Assembly: GCF_003443535.1 (NCBI RefSeq)
Contig: NZ_CP031946.1
Coordinates: 3,413,001-3,477,000 of the forward strand
Direction: 5' to 3'
Origin: Ruegeria sp. AD91A
GTDB lineage: Bacteria > Pseudomonadota > Alphaproteobacteria > Rhodobacterales > Rhodobacteraceae
Length of the DNA: 64,000 nt
This document shows, piece by piece, positions 26,380-35,665 of the stretch (position 1 is its first letter; each line of letters starts with the position of its first letter). The notes beneath the pieces were generated by a model. The model was not told where the DNA came from, made no database searches, and saw nothing but the letters and a program-made list of their open reading frames with translations. Both the position numbers and the translations under genes were made by a program.

Positions 26380-27735
26380 TCAGATGGCCGAGCTGTGCCC
26401 GGCTTTGCTGAGGTCATAGGCATCAAAGCTACGGGCGATCATCCGGGTCAGCGCACGCGCTTCGGGCGGCACGAAAAGCCCGTCTTCGGTGATCTGCAGC
26501 ATTCCGTCGAAAGATGCATTGGCTGCGCGATACATCTCGTCCAGTTCAGTGGCTGATACATCGTGATCCCGCAGGATTTCCGCCGTGTCGATTTTGAAAT
26601 CGCACATCAGTGCCTCGATCAGGCGGGCACGCAGAATGTCCTGACCTTTAAAGAGGTGCCCTCGGGATGTTGAAAACTGCCCATTTCGAATGGCTTTGGT
26701 ATGGGCAGAAGTGGCCGGAGCGTTCTGCGCATAACCTTGCGGAAATCGCGAGATCGAGCTGGCCCCGACACCAATCAGTATATCGGCCTGATCGTCGGTA
26801 TAGCCCTGGAAGTTCCGCTTGAGGCGGCCCGCGTGCAAAGCGTGGGTAAGCCCGTCATCCTGAGTGGCGAAATGGTCGATGCCTATCTCGGCATAATTGT
26901 CCCAAAGGAACAAACGTCGGGCCGTGTCGAACAACTCGAGGCGCTGTTCCGGTGTGGGCAGGGCGTCCGAAGGAATCAGCTGCTGCCGCTTGGCCATCCA
27001 AGGCACATGGGCATAGCCGTAAAGCGCCACGCGATCCGGGCTGAGCGACAGGAGTTTCTGTACGCTTTCCGTCATGCGCGCCTTGGTCTGATGCGGCAGA
27101 CCGTAAAGAATATCCGCATTCAGGCTGGTGATGCCACGTTCGCGGATCATGTCGATGGCATCGCGTGTTGTGTCGTAGCTTTGGATGCGGCCGATGGTTT
27201 TTTGAATTTCGTCATCGAAATCCTGCACTCCGATCGAGGCACGGTTCATGCCCGCGTCTGCCAGCGCATCCAGACGCGCCTCATCAATCTCGTTCGGATC
27301 GATCTCGACCGAGAATTCGGCATCAGGCCCCATGGGCACAATACCCAGGATGTGTTGTGCTAATTCGCGCATCAGTTGGGCGTTCAGCAACGTTGGCGTG
27401 CCGCCGCCCCAATGCAGGCGCGACAGAACCACACCTTCGGGCAAGCGTGCTGCCAGAAGATCCAGTTCGGCCTTCAGAACGTCGACATAGGCGATCACCG
27501 GACTGTCGGTTTGTGTCCCTTGTGTCCGGCAGGCACAGAACCAGCAAAGCCTGCGGCAGAATGGGACATGGACGTACAGCGAAACAGCACTGCCGGGTGT
27601 GATCCCGGAAATCCAGTCGCCAAACATATCTGCTCCCACGTCGTTGCTGAAGTGGGGGGCGGTGGGGTAGCTTGTGTAACGCGGTACTTTCGCGTCAAAT
27701 AGTCCAAGCTTTGCCAATTGTGGTTTCACTATCAT
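26380..27735 (-). CDS. hemN: Oxygen-independent coproporphyrinogen III oxidase
   Basis: 451 residues. Radical SAM enzyme that decarboxylates coproporphyrinogen III without oxygen in haem synthesis. The cluster-binding motif HVPFCRRLCWFCACRTQGT carries CxxxCxxC plus the extra cysteine characteristic of true HemN. Other features are KVPRYTSYPTAPHFS near the N-terminus, LHWGGGTPTLL, FSVEIDPNEID, GVQDFDDEIQKTIGR and the HemN C-terminal domain (LIEALMCDFKID). Divergent from fnrL with a consensus FNR site between them, consistent with induction at low oxygen to feed haem to the cbb3 oxidase. Confidence 0.95.
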   Translation of the reverse strand: MIVKPQLAKLGLFDAKVPRYTSYPTAPHFSNDVGADMFGDWISGITPGSAVSLYVHVPFCRRLCWFCACRTQGTQTDSPVIAYVDVLKAELDLLAARLPEGVVLSRLHWGGGTPTLLNAQLMRELAQHILGIVPMGPDAEFSVEIDPNEIDEARLDALADAGMNRASIGVQDFDDEIQKTIGRIQSYDTTRDAIDMIRERGITSLNADILYGLPHQTKARMTESVQKLLSLSPDRVALYGYAHVPWMAKRQQLIPSDALPTPEQRLELFDTARRLFLWDNYAEIGIDHFATQDDGLTHALHAGRLKRNFQGYTDDQADILIGVGASSISRFPQGYAQNAPATSAHTKAIRNGQFSTSRGHLFKGQDILRARLIEALMCDFKIDTAEILRDHDVSATELDEMYRAANASFDGMLQITEDGLFVPPEARALTRMIARSFDAYDLSKAGHSSAI

Positions 27736-27770
27736 GGCGATACCCTTAGGCGACAGATGACATAGGTGCT

Positions 27771-27784
27771 TTGATGGAGATCAA
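27771..27784. promoter_or_regulatory. FNR/FnrL binding site
   Basis: TTGATGGAGATCAA is a perfect match to TTGAT-N4-ATCAA. It lies 36 bp from the hemN start and 12 bp before the ATG of fnrL. So close to fnrL it would more likely repress that gene; at hemN it could activate or repress depending on the start site. Confidence 0.85.
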
Positions 27785-27796
27785 GTGGGAACGCGC

Positions 27797-28540
27797 ATGA
27801 CAGTAAAAGCACAATTTGACCATTCAAATTGCGGAGATTGCCCGATACGTCATCGTGCCGTCTGCGCTCGCTGTGATGCTGACGAGCTGGAAGAGCTTGA
27901 AAGCATTAAGTATTATCGCAGTTTCGAGGCGGGTCAGACGATCATCTGGTCTGGGGATCCGATGAGTTTTGTCGGCTCGGTTGTGGCCGGAATTGCATCG
28001 TTGACTCAGACGATGGAAGATGGACGCACCCAGATGGTTGGTCTGCTGCTGCCCAGCGACTTCGTTGGCCGCCCGGGTCGCGATACTGCACCTTACGATG
28101 TTCAGGCGACGACGGATGTCGTGATGTGTTGTTTCCGCAAGAAACCATTCGAAGAGATGATGGACCAAACCCCGCATATCGCCCATCGCCTTTTACAGAT
28201 GACTTTGGACGAGCTTGATGCCGCACGCGAGTGGATGCTGGTTCTGGGGCGAAAGACCGCGCGTGAGAAGATTGCCAGCCTGCTGTCAATTATTGCTCGC
28301 CGGGACGCATCGGTAGGTCAAAAAGGTCTGTCAGGCACTATCGTTTTCGATCTGCCGCTGACCCGAGAAGCCATGGCGGATTATCTGGGCCTGACGCTCG
28401 AGACGGTCAGTCGCCAGATATCGGCTTTGAGAAAAGACGGGGTGATAACGCTTGAAGGCAAGCGGCACGTGACCATCCCCGATCTGGGTCGCCTGATGGA
28501 AGAGGCGGGCGACGATTCGGATGGCGGTTTTCTGGTTTAA
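27797..28540 (+). CDS. fnrL: Crp/Fnr-family oxygen-responsive regulator FnrL
   Basis: 247 residues from ATG at 27797; a GTG at 27785 overlaps the FNR box and is less likely. N-terminal cysteines (NCGDCPIRHRAVCARC) and a central cysteine pair (VMCCFRKK) supply the ligands for an oxygen-labile 4Fe-4S cluster. A cyclic-nucleotide-like beta barrel (YRSFEAGQTIIWSGDPMSFV) leads to a dimer helix and a C-terminal HTH (REAMADYLGLTLETVSRQIS) whose ETVSR recognition helix predicts TTGAT half-sites. Three such sites occur nearby. It should activate ccoNOQP, ccoGHIS and haem genes when oxygen is low. Confidence 0.95.
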   Translation: MTVKAQFDHSNCGDCPIRHRAVCARCDADELEELESIKYYRSFEAGQTIIWSGDPMSFVGSVVAGIASLTQTMEDGRTQMVGLLLPSDFVGRPGRDTAPYDVQATTDVVMCCFRKKPFEEMMDQTPHIAHRLLQMTLDELDAAREWMLVLGRKTAREKIASLLSIIARRDASVGQKGLSGTIVFDLPLTREAMADYLGLTLETVSRQISALRKDGVITLEGKRHVTIPDLGRLMEEAGDDSDGGFLV

Positions 28541-28611
28541 CGTGAACCACATATAAAAAGTGACAACCGGCGCAGCGTTTGTTGCGGGATTGTCCAACTT
28601 AGGAGCACGGC

Positions 28612-28866
28612 ATGGAATTCAGCAGTTTGTTGGCAATGCTGTTGATCGGCGCAATCGCCGGTTGGCTGTCTGGCAAGATCATGGAAGGCCGGGGGTTCGG
28701 TCTTTTCGGCAACATCATTGTCGGAATCGTCGGCGCGTTTCTTGCGGGGTTGGTTTTTCCGGCACTTGGATTTGCCGTTGGCGGCGGCCTGCTGTCGTCT
28801 ATCTTCTTCGCAACAGTAGGCGCCGTGATCCTATTGTTCCTGATAGGCCTCATCCGCAGAGGATAA
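28612..28866 (+). CDS. GlsB/YeaQ/YmgE-family (transglycosylase-associated) membrane protein
   Basis: 84 residues, three hydrophobic helices rich in glycine: MLLIGAIAGWLSGKIMEGRG, GLFGNIIVGIVGAFLAGLVF and a final ATVGAVILLFLIGLIRRG. The GWLSGKIMEGRGFG and NIIVGIVGA motifs define the small stress-associated family of inner-membrane proteins of unknown mechanism. It follows fnrL by 71 bp and might be co-transcribed. The shared hairpin at 28868-28890 follows. Confidence 0.88.
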   Translation: MEFSSLLAMLLIGAIAGWLSGKIMEGRGFGLFGNIIVGIVGAFLAGLVFPALGFAVGGGLLSSIFFATVGAVILLFLIGLIRRG

Positions 28867-28867
28867 C

Positions 28868-28890
28868 AAAAGCCGCCAAGTCAGGCGGCA
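28868..28890. terminator. Hairpin terminator shared by convergent genes
   Basis: GCCGCC (28872-28877), a 6-nt loop, GGCGGC (28884-28889); TTTT follows on the minus strand, suiting the universal stress protein gene, and only ATTT on the plus strand. Confidence 0.65.
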
Positions 28891-28903
28891 TTTGAATGGC
28901 GGA

Positions 28904-29743
28904 TCAATGGGCAAGGAATACGGGAACAGTAGACTGCTCCAGCATGTTGCGGGTTGCTCCACCCAGAATGGCCTCGCGGAAACGGGAATGGCCATAGGCA
29001 CCCATCACGATCAGATCCGATTCTGTATCGGATGCGTGGCGGTTGAGAATATCCGACACGCGCGTCATGCTTTTGCTCAGCACATCAATCTCACATTTGA
29101 CCCCGTGACGGGCCAGCATCTGTGACAGCATTCCGCCCGGATCAGACCTGTCGGGCCCATGGCGGGGAGGGTCGATGACCACGATTCGGACCAGCTCGGC
29201 CTGTTTCAGGAAGGGCAGGGCGTGACGAATGGCGCACATGGCCTCTACGCTTTCGTTCCAACCTATCATGATATTGCGCGGCACCGTCAGGGGTTTGACG
29301 TCGTCCGGTACGACCAGAACCGGGCAATGCCCCTCGAACATGGCGGCCTCAACGATGGGCTCGGCTTCGGCCCCACGGTCTTTGCCGTAGGGGTGCGGCA
29401 GTATCACCAGATTGGAAAACCGTGCCCTATGTGCAACGTGGCGTCCTATATCAGCAATTTGCGCGACGCCATGCTCGGCGGACCAGCGAACGCCGGACTT
29501 GCCAAGGTAATCATTGGCAAAGGACAACAACTCCTTGGCCTCGGCGTTGGCTCGGCTCAGTGTTTCCTGAACGATGAGCGCATTGGCACCCGCATAGTAA
29601 TAACCTGTCTGACTGCGATCGACCCCAAGGCACAGGGCTTCGGCATGGGCATCCTGAGATTGTGCCAAAGCCACCATCTGCGCCAGAGCGGCGGGTGCTG
29701 TCTTGGTTTCGGTCATAACAGTGAGTAGAGATTTGTAAGTCAT
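28904..29743 (-). CDS. Universal stress protein (tandem UspA domains)
   Basis: 279 residues, about two Usp domains. The C-terminal domain is canonical: NIMIGWNESVEAMCAIRHAL near its start and the ATP-binding signature DLIVMGAYGHSRFREAILGG with ATRNMLEQS at the end. The N-terminal half (MTYKSLLTVMTETKTAPAAL) is degenerate. The gene is divergent from ccoN and shares with it the FNR site at 29832-29845, so it may also respond to low oxygen, as seen for Usp genes beside cco operons in relatives. Confidence 0.9.
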   Translation of the reverse strand: MTYKSLLTVMTETKTAPAALAQMVALAQSQDAHAEALCLGVDRSQTGYYYAGANALIVQETLSRANAEAKELLSFANDYLGKSGVRWSAEHGVAQIADIGRHVAHRARFSNLVILPHPYGKDRGAEAEPIVEAAMFEGHCPVLVVPDDVKPLTVPRNIMIGWNESVEAMCAIRHALPFLKQAELVRIVVIDPPRHGPDRSDPGGMLSQMLARHGVKCEIDVLSKSMTRVSDILNRHASDTESDLIVMGAYGHSRFREAILGGATRNMLEQSTVPVFLAH

Positions 29744-29831
29744 TGCGACCTCATGATTCGGGCATTTGGTCTCATGTGACCAGTTGGCCTATTTCCTCTA
29801 CAATGCGTGTCACAGAAAACGCAGAACTGTC

Positions 29832-29845
29832 TTGATACAGATCAA
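29832..29845. promoter_or_regulatory. FNR/FnrL binding site upstream of ccoNOQP
   Basis: TTGATACAGATCAA, a perfect TTGAT-N4-ATCAA match, centred about 106 bp before the ccoN ATG and about 95 bp before the universal stress protein start, in their shared control region. Confidence 0.88.
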
Positions 29846-29944
29846 AGCAGCAATAGCCGCCGTGCTTCAGAACGGCAGCCAGTCAAATGGGTTTCGCGCG
29901 TCATAAGAACCAAAAGCGCGCGGAGCATGGCAAAGGGACGCAAT

Positions 29945-31552
29945 ATGTCGAATTACATCAAGCTGATCGTGCTTGGTCTGATCGCGCTGTTTGCAGCGAT
30001 CGGAACCAATTATGCACGCGATTTGGCGTATCAGGTACATGCGCTGCTGGTGATGCTTATCGCCGGTGGCTTGTTTATCTGGACGCTTCGAAACACTGAC
30101 GAGCCAGATATTCTAGTCGACCGCTCGGGCGAATACATGGATGACGTGATCCGTTATGGCGTGATCGCAACCGCCTTCTGGGGCGTTGTCGGGTTCCTGG
30201 CCGGGACCTTCATCGCGTTTCAGCTTGCCTTTCCGGTGCTGAACTTTGAATGGGCACAGGGTTATCTGAATTTCGGTCGTTTGCGTCCGCTGCACACGTC
30301 GGCGGTGATTTTTGCCTTTGGTGGCAATGCGTTGATCGCAACCTCATTCTATGTCGTGCAACGTACCAGCGCCGCGCGCTTGTGGGGCGGCAACCTGGCG
30401 TGGTTCGTATTCTGGGGTTATCAGCTGTTCATCGTGCTGGCCGCGACCGGCTATGTTCTGGGCGGTACTCAGTCGAAGGAATATGCCGAGCCTGAATGGT
30501 ATGTCGATCTTTGGCTGACCATTGTCTGGGTCGCCTATCTGGCGGTCTACTTGGGCACGATCATTAAGCGGAAAGAACCCCATATCTATGTAGCCAACTG
30601 GTTCTATCTGGCCTTTATCGTCACCGTTGCGATGCTGCACCTGGTCAACAACATGACCGTTCCTGTCAGCATTTGGGGTTCGAAATCGGTCATCGTCTGG
30701 TCGGGCGTACAAGACGCCATGATCCAGTGGTGGTACGGCCACAACGCGGTGGGTTTCTTCCTGACTGCGGGTTTTCTGGGCATGATGTACTATTTCATCC
30801 CTAAACAGGCCGAGCGCCCGGTATTCTCGTACAAGCTGTCGATCATCCACTTCTGGGCACTGATCTTCCTGTATATCTGGGCCGGTCCGCACCACCTTCA
30901 CTATACCGCGCTGCCTGACTGGGCTTCGACGCTGGGCATGGTGTTCTCGGTGATCCTGTGGATGCCGTCCTGGGGTGGTATGATCAACGGTCTGATGACC
31001 TTGTCGGGTGCATGGGACAAACTGCGCACCGACCCGGTGATCCGGATGATGGTGATTTCGGTAGGCTTCTACGGCATGTCCACCTTCGAAGGCCCGATGA
31101 TGTCGATCCGCGCGGTGAACTCGCTGTCGCACTACACCGACTGGACCATTGGCCACGTGCACTCGGGCGCGCTGGGCTGGAACGGTATGATCACCTTTGG
31201 TGCGTTGTACTTCCTGGTGCCCGTCCTGTGGAAACGGGAACGCCTGTACTCGCTGCAGATGGTCAGCTGGCACTTCTGGCTCGCCACCATCGGCATCGTG
31301 CTCTACGCCGCATCGATGTGGGTGACCGGTATCATGGAAGGCCTGATGTGGCGCGAAGTGGATGCCAACGGCTTCCTGGTGAACTCGTTCGCCGACACCG
31401 TGGCTGCCAAGTTCCCGATGTACGTGGTGCGTGCTCTGGGTGGCGTAATGTTCGTCGCTGGTGCTGTGATCATGTGCTACAACCTGTGGATGACTGTGCG
31501 GAAAGCCCCGGCCAAAGAGGCCAGCCTGACCGTCGCGGTCCCGGCTGAATAA
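29945..31552 (+). CDS. ccoN: Cytochrome c oxidase, cbb3-type, subunit I
   Basis: 535 residues from ATG at 29945 with an AAGGGA SD; the frame extends upstream without support. Catalytic haem-copper subunit. Twelve or so helices with conserved histidines: [20 protein letters not shown] (low-spin haem ligand region), [10 protein letters not shown] (CuB side), [13 protein letters not shown] (CuB His-His) and [20 protein letters not shown] (haem ligands). It reduces oxygen with high affinity and pumps protons. First gene of ccoNOQP, under an FNR site. Confidence 0.97.
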   Translation: MSNYIKLIVLGLIALFAAIGTNYARDLAYQVHALLVMLIAGGLFIWTLRNTDEPDILVDRSGEYMDDVIRYGVIATAFWGVVGFLAGTFIAFQLAFPVLNFEWAQGYLNFGRLRPLHTSAVIFAFGGNALIATSFYVVQRTSAARLWGGNLAWFVFWGYQLFIVLAATGYVLGGTQSKEYAEPEWYVDLWLTIVWVAYLAVYLGTIIKRKEPHIYVANWFYLAFIVTVAMLHLVNNMTVPVSIWGSKSVIVWSGVQDAMIQWWYGHNAVGFFLTAGFLGMMYYFIPKQAERPVFSYKLSIIHFWALIFLYIWAGPHHLHYTALPDWASTLGMVFSVILWMPSWGGMINGLMTLSGAWDKLRTDPVIRMMVISVGFYGMSTFEGPMMSIRAVNSLSHYTDWTIGHVHSGALGWNGMITFGALYFLVPVLWKRERLYSLQMVSWHFWLATIGIVLYAASMWVTGIMEGLMWREVDANGFLVNSFADTVAAKFPMYVVRALGGVMFVAGAVIMCYNLWMTVRKAPAKEASLTVAVPAE

Positions 31553-31566
31553 GGAGGGCCGGAGCA

Positions 31567-32295
31567 ATGGCAATTCTCGACAAACACAAGATCCTCGAGA
31601 CCAACGCGACCCTCCTGCTGATCTTCAGCTTTCTGGTCGTAACCATCGGTGGCCTGGTGCAGATCACCCCGTTGTTCTATCTTGAGAACACCATCGAGAA
31701 GGTGGAGGGCATGCGCCCTTACACCCCTCTCGAGATGGCGGGGCGTGAGATCTATATCCGCGAAGGCTGCTACACCTGCCACAGCCAGATGATTCGCCCG
31801 ATGCGGGACGAGGTCGAACGCTACGGTCACTACTCGCTGGCGGCGGAATCGATGTACGATCACCCGTTCCAGTGGGGATCCAAACGGACCGGCCCTGATC
31901 TGGCCCGTGTCGGTGGCCGCTATTCGGACCAATGGCAGATCGATCACCTGCGGAATCCACAATCCGTGGTGCCGGAATCGGTGATGCCGAAATACGGCTT
32001 CCTTGAGCATCGTAAAATTGACGGCAAGTACATCGGCGATGTAATGGCCACCAATGCTTTGGTCGGGACTCCTTACACCGAAGAGATGCTGGAAAACGCG
32101 CAAGCTGATTTCCTTGCTCAGGCTGACCCCGACAGCGACTATGACGGGCTGTTGGAGCGCTATGGTGACAAGGTCAATGTGCGCAACTTTGACGGCCAGC
32201 CCGAGCTGACCGAAGCTGATGCGTTGGTTGCCTATCTTCAGATGCTGGGCACGTTGGTCGATTTTTCGACCTTCACCCCGGACGCAAGCCGCTAA
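31567..32295 (+). CDS. ccoO: Cytochrome c oxidase, cbb3-type, subunit II (mono-haem)
   Basis: 242 residues. An N-terminal anchor helix ([20 protein letters not shown]) is followed by a periplasmic cytochrome c domain with the haem motif [20 protein letters not shown] and the ligand methionine region [10 protein letters not shown]. It passes electrons from CcoP to CcoN. The C-terminus ends [20 protein letters not shown]. Starts 14 bp after ccoN. Confidence 0.97.
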   Translation: MAILDKHKILETNATLLLIFSFLVVTIGGLVQITPLFYLENTIEKVEGMRPYTPLEMAGREIYIREGCYTCHSQMIRPMRDEVERYGHYSLAAESMYDHPFQWGSKRTGPDLARVGGRYSDQWQIDHLRNPQSVVPESVMPKYGFLEHRKIDGKYIGDVMATNALVGTPYTEEMLENAQADFLAQADPDSDYDGLLERYGDKVNVRNFDGQPELTEADALVAYLQMLGTLVDFSTFTPDASR

Positions 32296-32307
32296 AGGAG
32301 AATCGTG

Positions 32308-32493
32308 ATGGAAGAATACACAATTCTCAGGCAGTTCGCGGATAGCTGGATGCTGCTGTTGTTGTTCGCCTTCTTCGTTGGCATCGTCATCTGGGTTTTC
32401 CGCCCCGGTGCCAGTAAGGAATACAACGACACCGCCAACATCCCCTTCCGGCATCAAGACAAACCCGCCACATCCAAGGAGGCGCGGAAATGA
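32308..32493 (+). CDS. ccoQ: cbb3-type oxidase subunit CcoQ
   Basis: 61 residues from ATG at 32308 (AAAGGAG SD; a GTG one codon earlier is possible). One membrane helix (SWMLLLLFAFFVGIVIWVFR) and a short charged cytoplasmic tail (GASKEYNDTANIPF), the usual CcoQ layout, which protects or stabilises the oxidase. The stop overlaps ccoP by 4 bp. Confidence 0.92.
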   Translation: MEEYTILRQFADSWMLLLLFAFFVGIVIWVFRPGASKEYNDTANIPFRHQDKPATSKEARK

Positions 32494-33353
32494 GCAAGAC
32501 ACCTGAAAAACAGCCGGGTGATCCGAACACAACCGGGCACAGTTGGGACGGGATCGAAGAGTTCGACAATCCGATGCCGCGCTGGTGGCTGTGGACATTC
32601 TATGTGACCATTATCTGGGGCGTGATCTACACGATCATGTATCCAGCATGGCCCTTGGTGCAGTCGGCAACTGCTGGCGTCATGGGATGGTCTTCGCGGG
32701 CTTTGGTCCAGCAGGAGATGGTCGCATTCGAAGAGGCTAACGCACCCTGGAATGCCAAGCTGGTGGAAACTCCGCTGGAAGACATCGCGAAGGAAGCTGA
32801 ACTTCAGCAATATGCCGTGAACTCCGGTGGTGCCGTGTTCCGTACCTGGTGCGCACAGTGCCACGGTTCCGGTGCACAGGGCGCGCCTGGTTTCCCGAAC
32901 CTGCTGGATGACGCCTGGCTCTGGGGGGGGACGATGGAAGACATCGTCTACACCGTCAACTATGGTATCCGGAACGAAGAAAGCGACGATGCACGCTATT
33001 CCGAGATGCCTGCCTTCGGTGAAATCCTCGAGGATGATGAAATCACGCAGGTGGTTCAGTATGTCATGTCGCTGAGCAACGCACAGACCGAAGATGCGGC
33101 GGCTGAGGCGGGCAAGGTTGTCTTCGAAGACAACTGCGCGTCCTGTCACGGCGAAGATGGTACGGGTGACATCTTCCAGGGGGCACCGAACCTGACCGAC
33201 GCTATCTGGCTATATGGTGGCAGCGAAGAGACTCTGACTGAAACTGTGACCTACAGCCGCTTTGGCGTCATGCCGAACTGGGATACCCGCCTGACCGAGG
33301 CGCAGATCCGTGCGGTATCCGCCTATGTCCACCAGTTGGGTGGTGGTCAGTAA
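32490..33353 (+). CDS. ccoP: Cytochrome c oxidase, cbb3-type, subunit III (di-haem)
   Basis: 287 residues. The N-terminal region with WDGIEEFDNPMPRWWLWTFY and two helices anchors the protein. Two class I c-type haem motifs follow: RTWCAQCHGSGAQGAPGFPN and DNCASCHGEDGTGDIFQGAP, with distal methionines near EMPAF and GVMPNWD. It is the electron entry point from cytochrome cy or c2. Last gene of the operon, followed by hairpins. Confidence 0.97.
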   Translation: MSKTPEKQPGDPNTTGHSWDGIEEFDNPMPRWWLWTFYVTIIWGVIYTIMYPAWPLVQSATAGVMGWSSRALVQQEMVAFEEANAPWNAKLVETPLEDIAKEAELQQYAVNSGGAVFRTWCAQCHGSGAQGAPGFPNLLDDAWLWGGTMEDIVYTVNYGIRNEESDDARYSEMPAFGEILEDDEITQVVQYVMSLSNAQTEDAAAEAGKVVFEDNCASCHGEDGTGDIFQGAPNLTDAIWLYGGSEETLTETVTYSRFGVMPNWDTRLTEAQIRAVSAYVHQLGGGQ

Positions 33354-33367
33354 GACCTAGAGGGCAA

Positions 33368-33393
33368 CCTTCGGGCGGTTCGCCGCCCGAAGG
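33368..33393. other. Perfect 11-bp-stem hairpin with TTCG loop after ccoP
   Basis: CCTTCGGGCGG, TTCG, CCGCCCGAAGG, 15 bp after the ccoP stop. No T run follows, so it may stabilise the mRNA 3' end rather than terminate alone. Confidence 0.75.
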
Positions 33394-33398
33394 CTGTA

Positions 33399-33450
33399 GC
33401 ACCGGCTGTTCCATCTGTTCGCGCGTTTCCTGAACAGCCGGTGCTCTTTT
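33399..33450 (+). terminator. Intrinsic terminator of ccoNOQP
   Basis: GCACCGGCTGTTC (33399-33411) pairs perfectly with GAACAGCCGGTGC (33432-33444), followed by TCTTTT. Confidence 0.85.
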
Positions 33451-33698
33451 ACACTACTTTCCTGTTGTATTGCCATTCAGTTCTGCGCAACGAGGTCTGC
33501 TCATATGCGTTGGGGTGGGGCGCAATCTTGGGCTGCGACAATTGGTCGGGACTCAGAGAGCCGCGCGTGCTCGATGCGGTTGGGTTCAAGCCACAAGCAG
33601 ATTTTTCGCCAAAACCAGCTGAAAATCGGGTAAAATACGCCATTTCCAGCGCGGGCAATATGGGCTGATCTTCAAAAGATGTTTGCTCGATGCGCTTT
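33451..33698. other. Intergenic stretch with no supported gene
   Basis: Between the ccoNOQP terminator and the FNR site of ccoG. Short open frames exist on both strands (for example 33449-33832 minus) but none has family resemblance or a good ribosome-binding site. I see nothing further. Confidence 0.5.
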
Positions 33699-33712
33699 TT
33701 GACCCATGTCAA
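33699..33712. promoter_or_regulatory. FNR-type site upstream of ccoGHIS
   Basis: TTGACCCATGTCAA fits TTGAY-N4-RTCAA, the accepted FNR/FnrL variant, as a perfect inverted repeat. It lies about 63 bp before the GTG start of ccoG. Confidence 0.75.
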
Positions 33713-33774
33713 AGTTCGCCCATGCATGATCTGGAACAAGACGTCTTCAGAAGACCCATTTGTGGAGCCAGCCA

Positions 33775-35202
33775 GTGAGCGATTCCGACCCCGCCCCCAG
33801 CCTTTACGCCGCGCGTGAACCGATCTTTCCAAGACGTGTTTCGGGGCCGTTTCGAAACCTGAAATGGATTATTCTTATTGTGACGCTGGGCATCTACTAC
33901 GTGACGCCCTGGATCAGATGGGATCGTGGTCCCAGCCTGCCGGATCAGGCTGTTCTGTTGGATCTGGCAAATCGGCGTTTCTATTTTTTCTGGATCGAAA
34001 TCTGGCCGCACGAATTTTACTTTGTCGCCGGTCTGCTGATCATGGCGGGTTTGGGCCTGTTTCTGTTCACGTCAGCTCTGGGTCGCGTGTGGTGCGGGTA
34101 TGCATGCCCGCAGACCGTCTGGACGGATCTGTTTATTCTGGTCGAGCGCTGGATTGAAGGTGACAGAAACGCCCGCCTGCGCCTGCACCGTCAGGAAAAG
34201 CTCGATTTCCGCAAAGCTCGTTTGCGGGTCACCAAATGGACGGTCTGGTTTCTGATCGGTCTGGCGACGGGCGGTGCCTGGGTGTTCTACTTCGCGGATG
34301 CACCGACGCTGGCCCGTGATCTTGTGACGGGCAACGCGCATCCCGTCGCCTACACGACGATGCTGATCTTGACGGGTACAACTTTCTTCTTCGGCGGGTT
34401 CGCCCGTGAGCAGATCTGTATTTACGCGTGCCCATGGCCGCGCATTCAGGCGGCAATGATGGATGAGGACACGCTGGTTGTCGGCTATCGCGAGTGGCGG
34501 GGTGAGCCGCGCGGCAAAGGCAAGCGGACGGCGGATTCAGAGTTGGGGGATTGTATCGACTGTATGGCTTGCGTGAATGTCTGCCCTGTCGGTATCGATA
34601 TCCGGGATGGTCAGCAGTTGGAATGCATCACCTGTGCCCTGTGCATCGACGCTTGTGACGACATGATGGCCAAGATCGGCAAACCACGAGGGCTGATCGA
34701 CTACATGGCGTTGAGTGATGAAGCCCATGAGCGATCCGGAGAACCCCCCAAGAATGTCTGGAAGCACATTCTGAGGCCACGTACGATCATGTACACCGCA
34801 TTATGGGCGCTGGTCGGATTCGGGCTTCTGTTTGCACTGTTCATCCGTTCTGACATCGATCTGACCGTCGCGCCGGTGCGTAACCCCACTTTCGTCACCC
34901 TGTCGGACGGAACAATCCGCAACACGTATGACGTTCGTCTTCGCAACAAGCACGGTGAGGACCGTCTGTTCAAACTGTCTTTGGCGGGCGATCCGGCGAT
35001 GCGACTGGAAATTGAGGGAACCAAGATCGATACTGTGAATGTCACGGCGGATACGGCACAATTGACCCGTGTATATATCATAGCTCCTCGCGACAGCGGT
35101 CCGGCCGCAGCAGAGGCGACACCTGTGCGGATCTGGGTCGAAGACCTCAGCAGCGGCGAACGCGCATACAAGGACACCACGTTTAATGGACGAGGGAACT
35201 GA
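33775..35202 (+). CDS. ccoG: cbb3 oxidase accessory protein CcoG (FixG), 4Fe-4S polyferredoxin
   Basis: 475 residues from GTG at 33775 with GGAG upstream; TTG at 33760 is an alternative. Five or so helices flank a cytoplasmic ferredoxin domain with two 4Fe-4S motifs: CIDCMACVNVCP and CITCALCIDACD. A further conserved WCGYACPQTVWTD lies in the membrane part. A C-terminal Ig-like periplasmic domain (FVTLSDGTIRNTYDVRLRNK) completes the FixG layout. CcoG acts in copper reduction for CuB insertion in related bacteria. First gene of ccoGHIS. Confidence 0.95.
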   Translation: MSDSDPAPSLYAAREPIFPRRVSGPFRNLKWIILIVTLGIYYVTPWIRWDRGPSLPDQAVLLDLANRRFYFFWIEIWPHEFYFVAGLLIMAGLGLFLFTSALGRVWCGYACPQTVWTDLFILVERWIEGDRNARLRLHRQEKLDFRKARLRVTKWTVWFLIGLATGGAWVFYFADAPTLARDLVTGNAHPVAYTTMLILTGTTFFFGGFAREQICIYACPWPRIQAAMMDEDTLVVGYREWRGEPRGKGKRTADSELGDCIDCMACVNVCPVGIDIRDGQQLECITCALCIDACDDMMAKIGKPRGLIDYMALSDEAHERSGEPPKNVWKHILRPRTIMYTALWALVGFGLLFALFIRSDIDLTVAPVRNPTFVTLSDGTIRNTYDVRLRNKHGEDRLFKLSLAGDPAMRLEIEGTKIDTVNVTADTAQLTRVYIIAPRDSGPAAAEATPVRIWVEDLSSGERAYKDTTFNGRGN

Positions 35203-35204
35203 TC

Positions 35205-35663
35205 ATGGCCGAACGTAAATTCACCGGAAAGCACGCTTTGGCCGTGTTTGTCGGCGCTTTTGGCGTGATCATCGCAGTGAACCTCGTGCTGGCCTACAAT
35301 GCCGTGAAGACGTTTCCCGGGCTCGAGGTGAAGAACTCCTATGTCGCCAGTCAGGAGTTCAACGAGAGATTGCAAGAACAGCGAGCGCTGGGCTGGACCG
35401 TTCGGGCGGAAACCAAAGGTGGTCTTCTGATCCTTCACATTACCGACGAAAGCGGTGTACCGGTTCAGGTGAGTGAATTGCAGGCGGTGGTTGGCCGGGC
35501 AACCCATGTACGCGACGACTTCGTACCCGACTTTACGTTCGACGGTACCGCCTATGCCACGCCTGCCACTTTGGGTAAGGGCAACTGGAATATCCGATTG
35601 GTGGCGCGTGACGGAAACGGTGCCGAATTCTCGCAGCGCGTTCCGCTGTACGTGAAGGGGTAA
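35205..35663 (+). CDS. ccoH: cbb3 oxidase assembly protein CcoH (FixH)
   Basis: 152 residues. A short cytoplasmic tail (MAERKFTGK), one helix (HALAVFVGAFGVIIAVNLVL) and a periplasmic domain with VKNSYVASQEFNERLQEQRA and LGW, then RDGNGAEFSQRVPLYVKG. This matches FixH, needed for a stable cbb3 oxidase. Starts 2 bp after ccoG. Confidence 0.93.
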   Translation: MAERKFTGKHALAVFVGAFGVIIAVNLVLAYNAVKTFPGLEVKNSYVASQEFNERLQEQRALGWTVRAETKGGLLILHITDESGVPVQVSELQAVVGRATHVRDDFVPDFTFDGTAYATPATLGKGNWNIRLVARDGNGAEFSQRVPLYVKG

Positions 35664-35665
35664 GC

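Noticed and set aside
33441..33832. Small open frames on both strands between ccoP and ccoG
   Set aside because: No SD, no recognisable motif, and they overlap the terminator and the FNR site.
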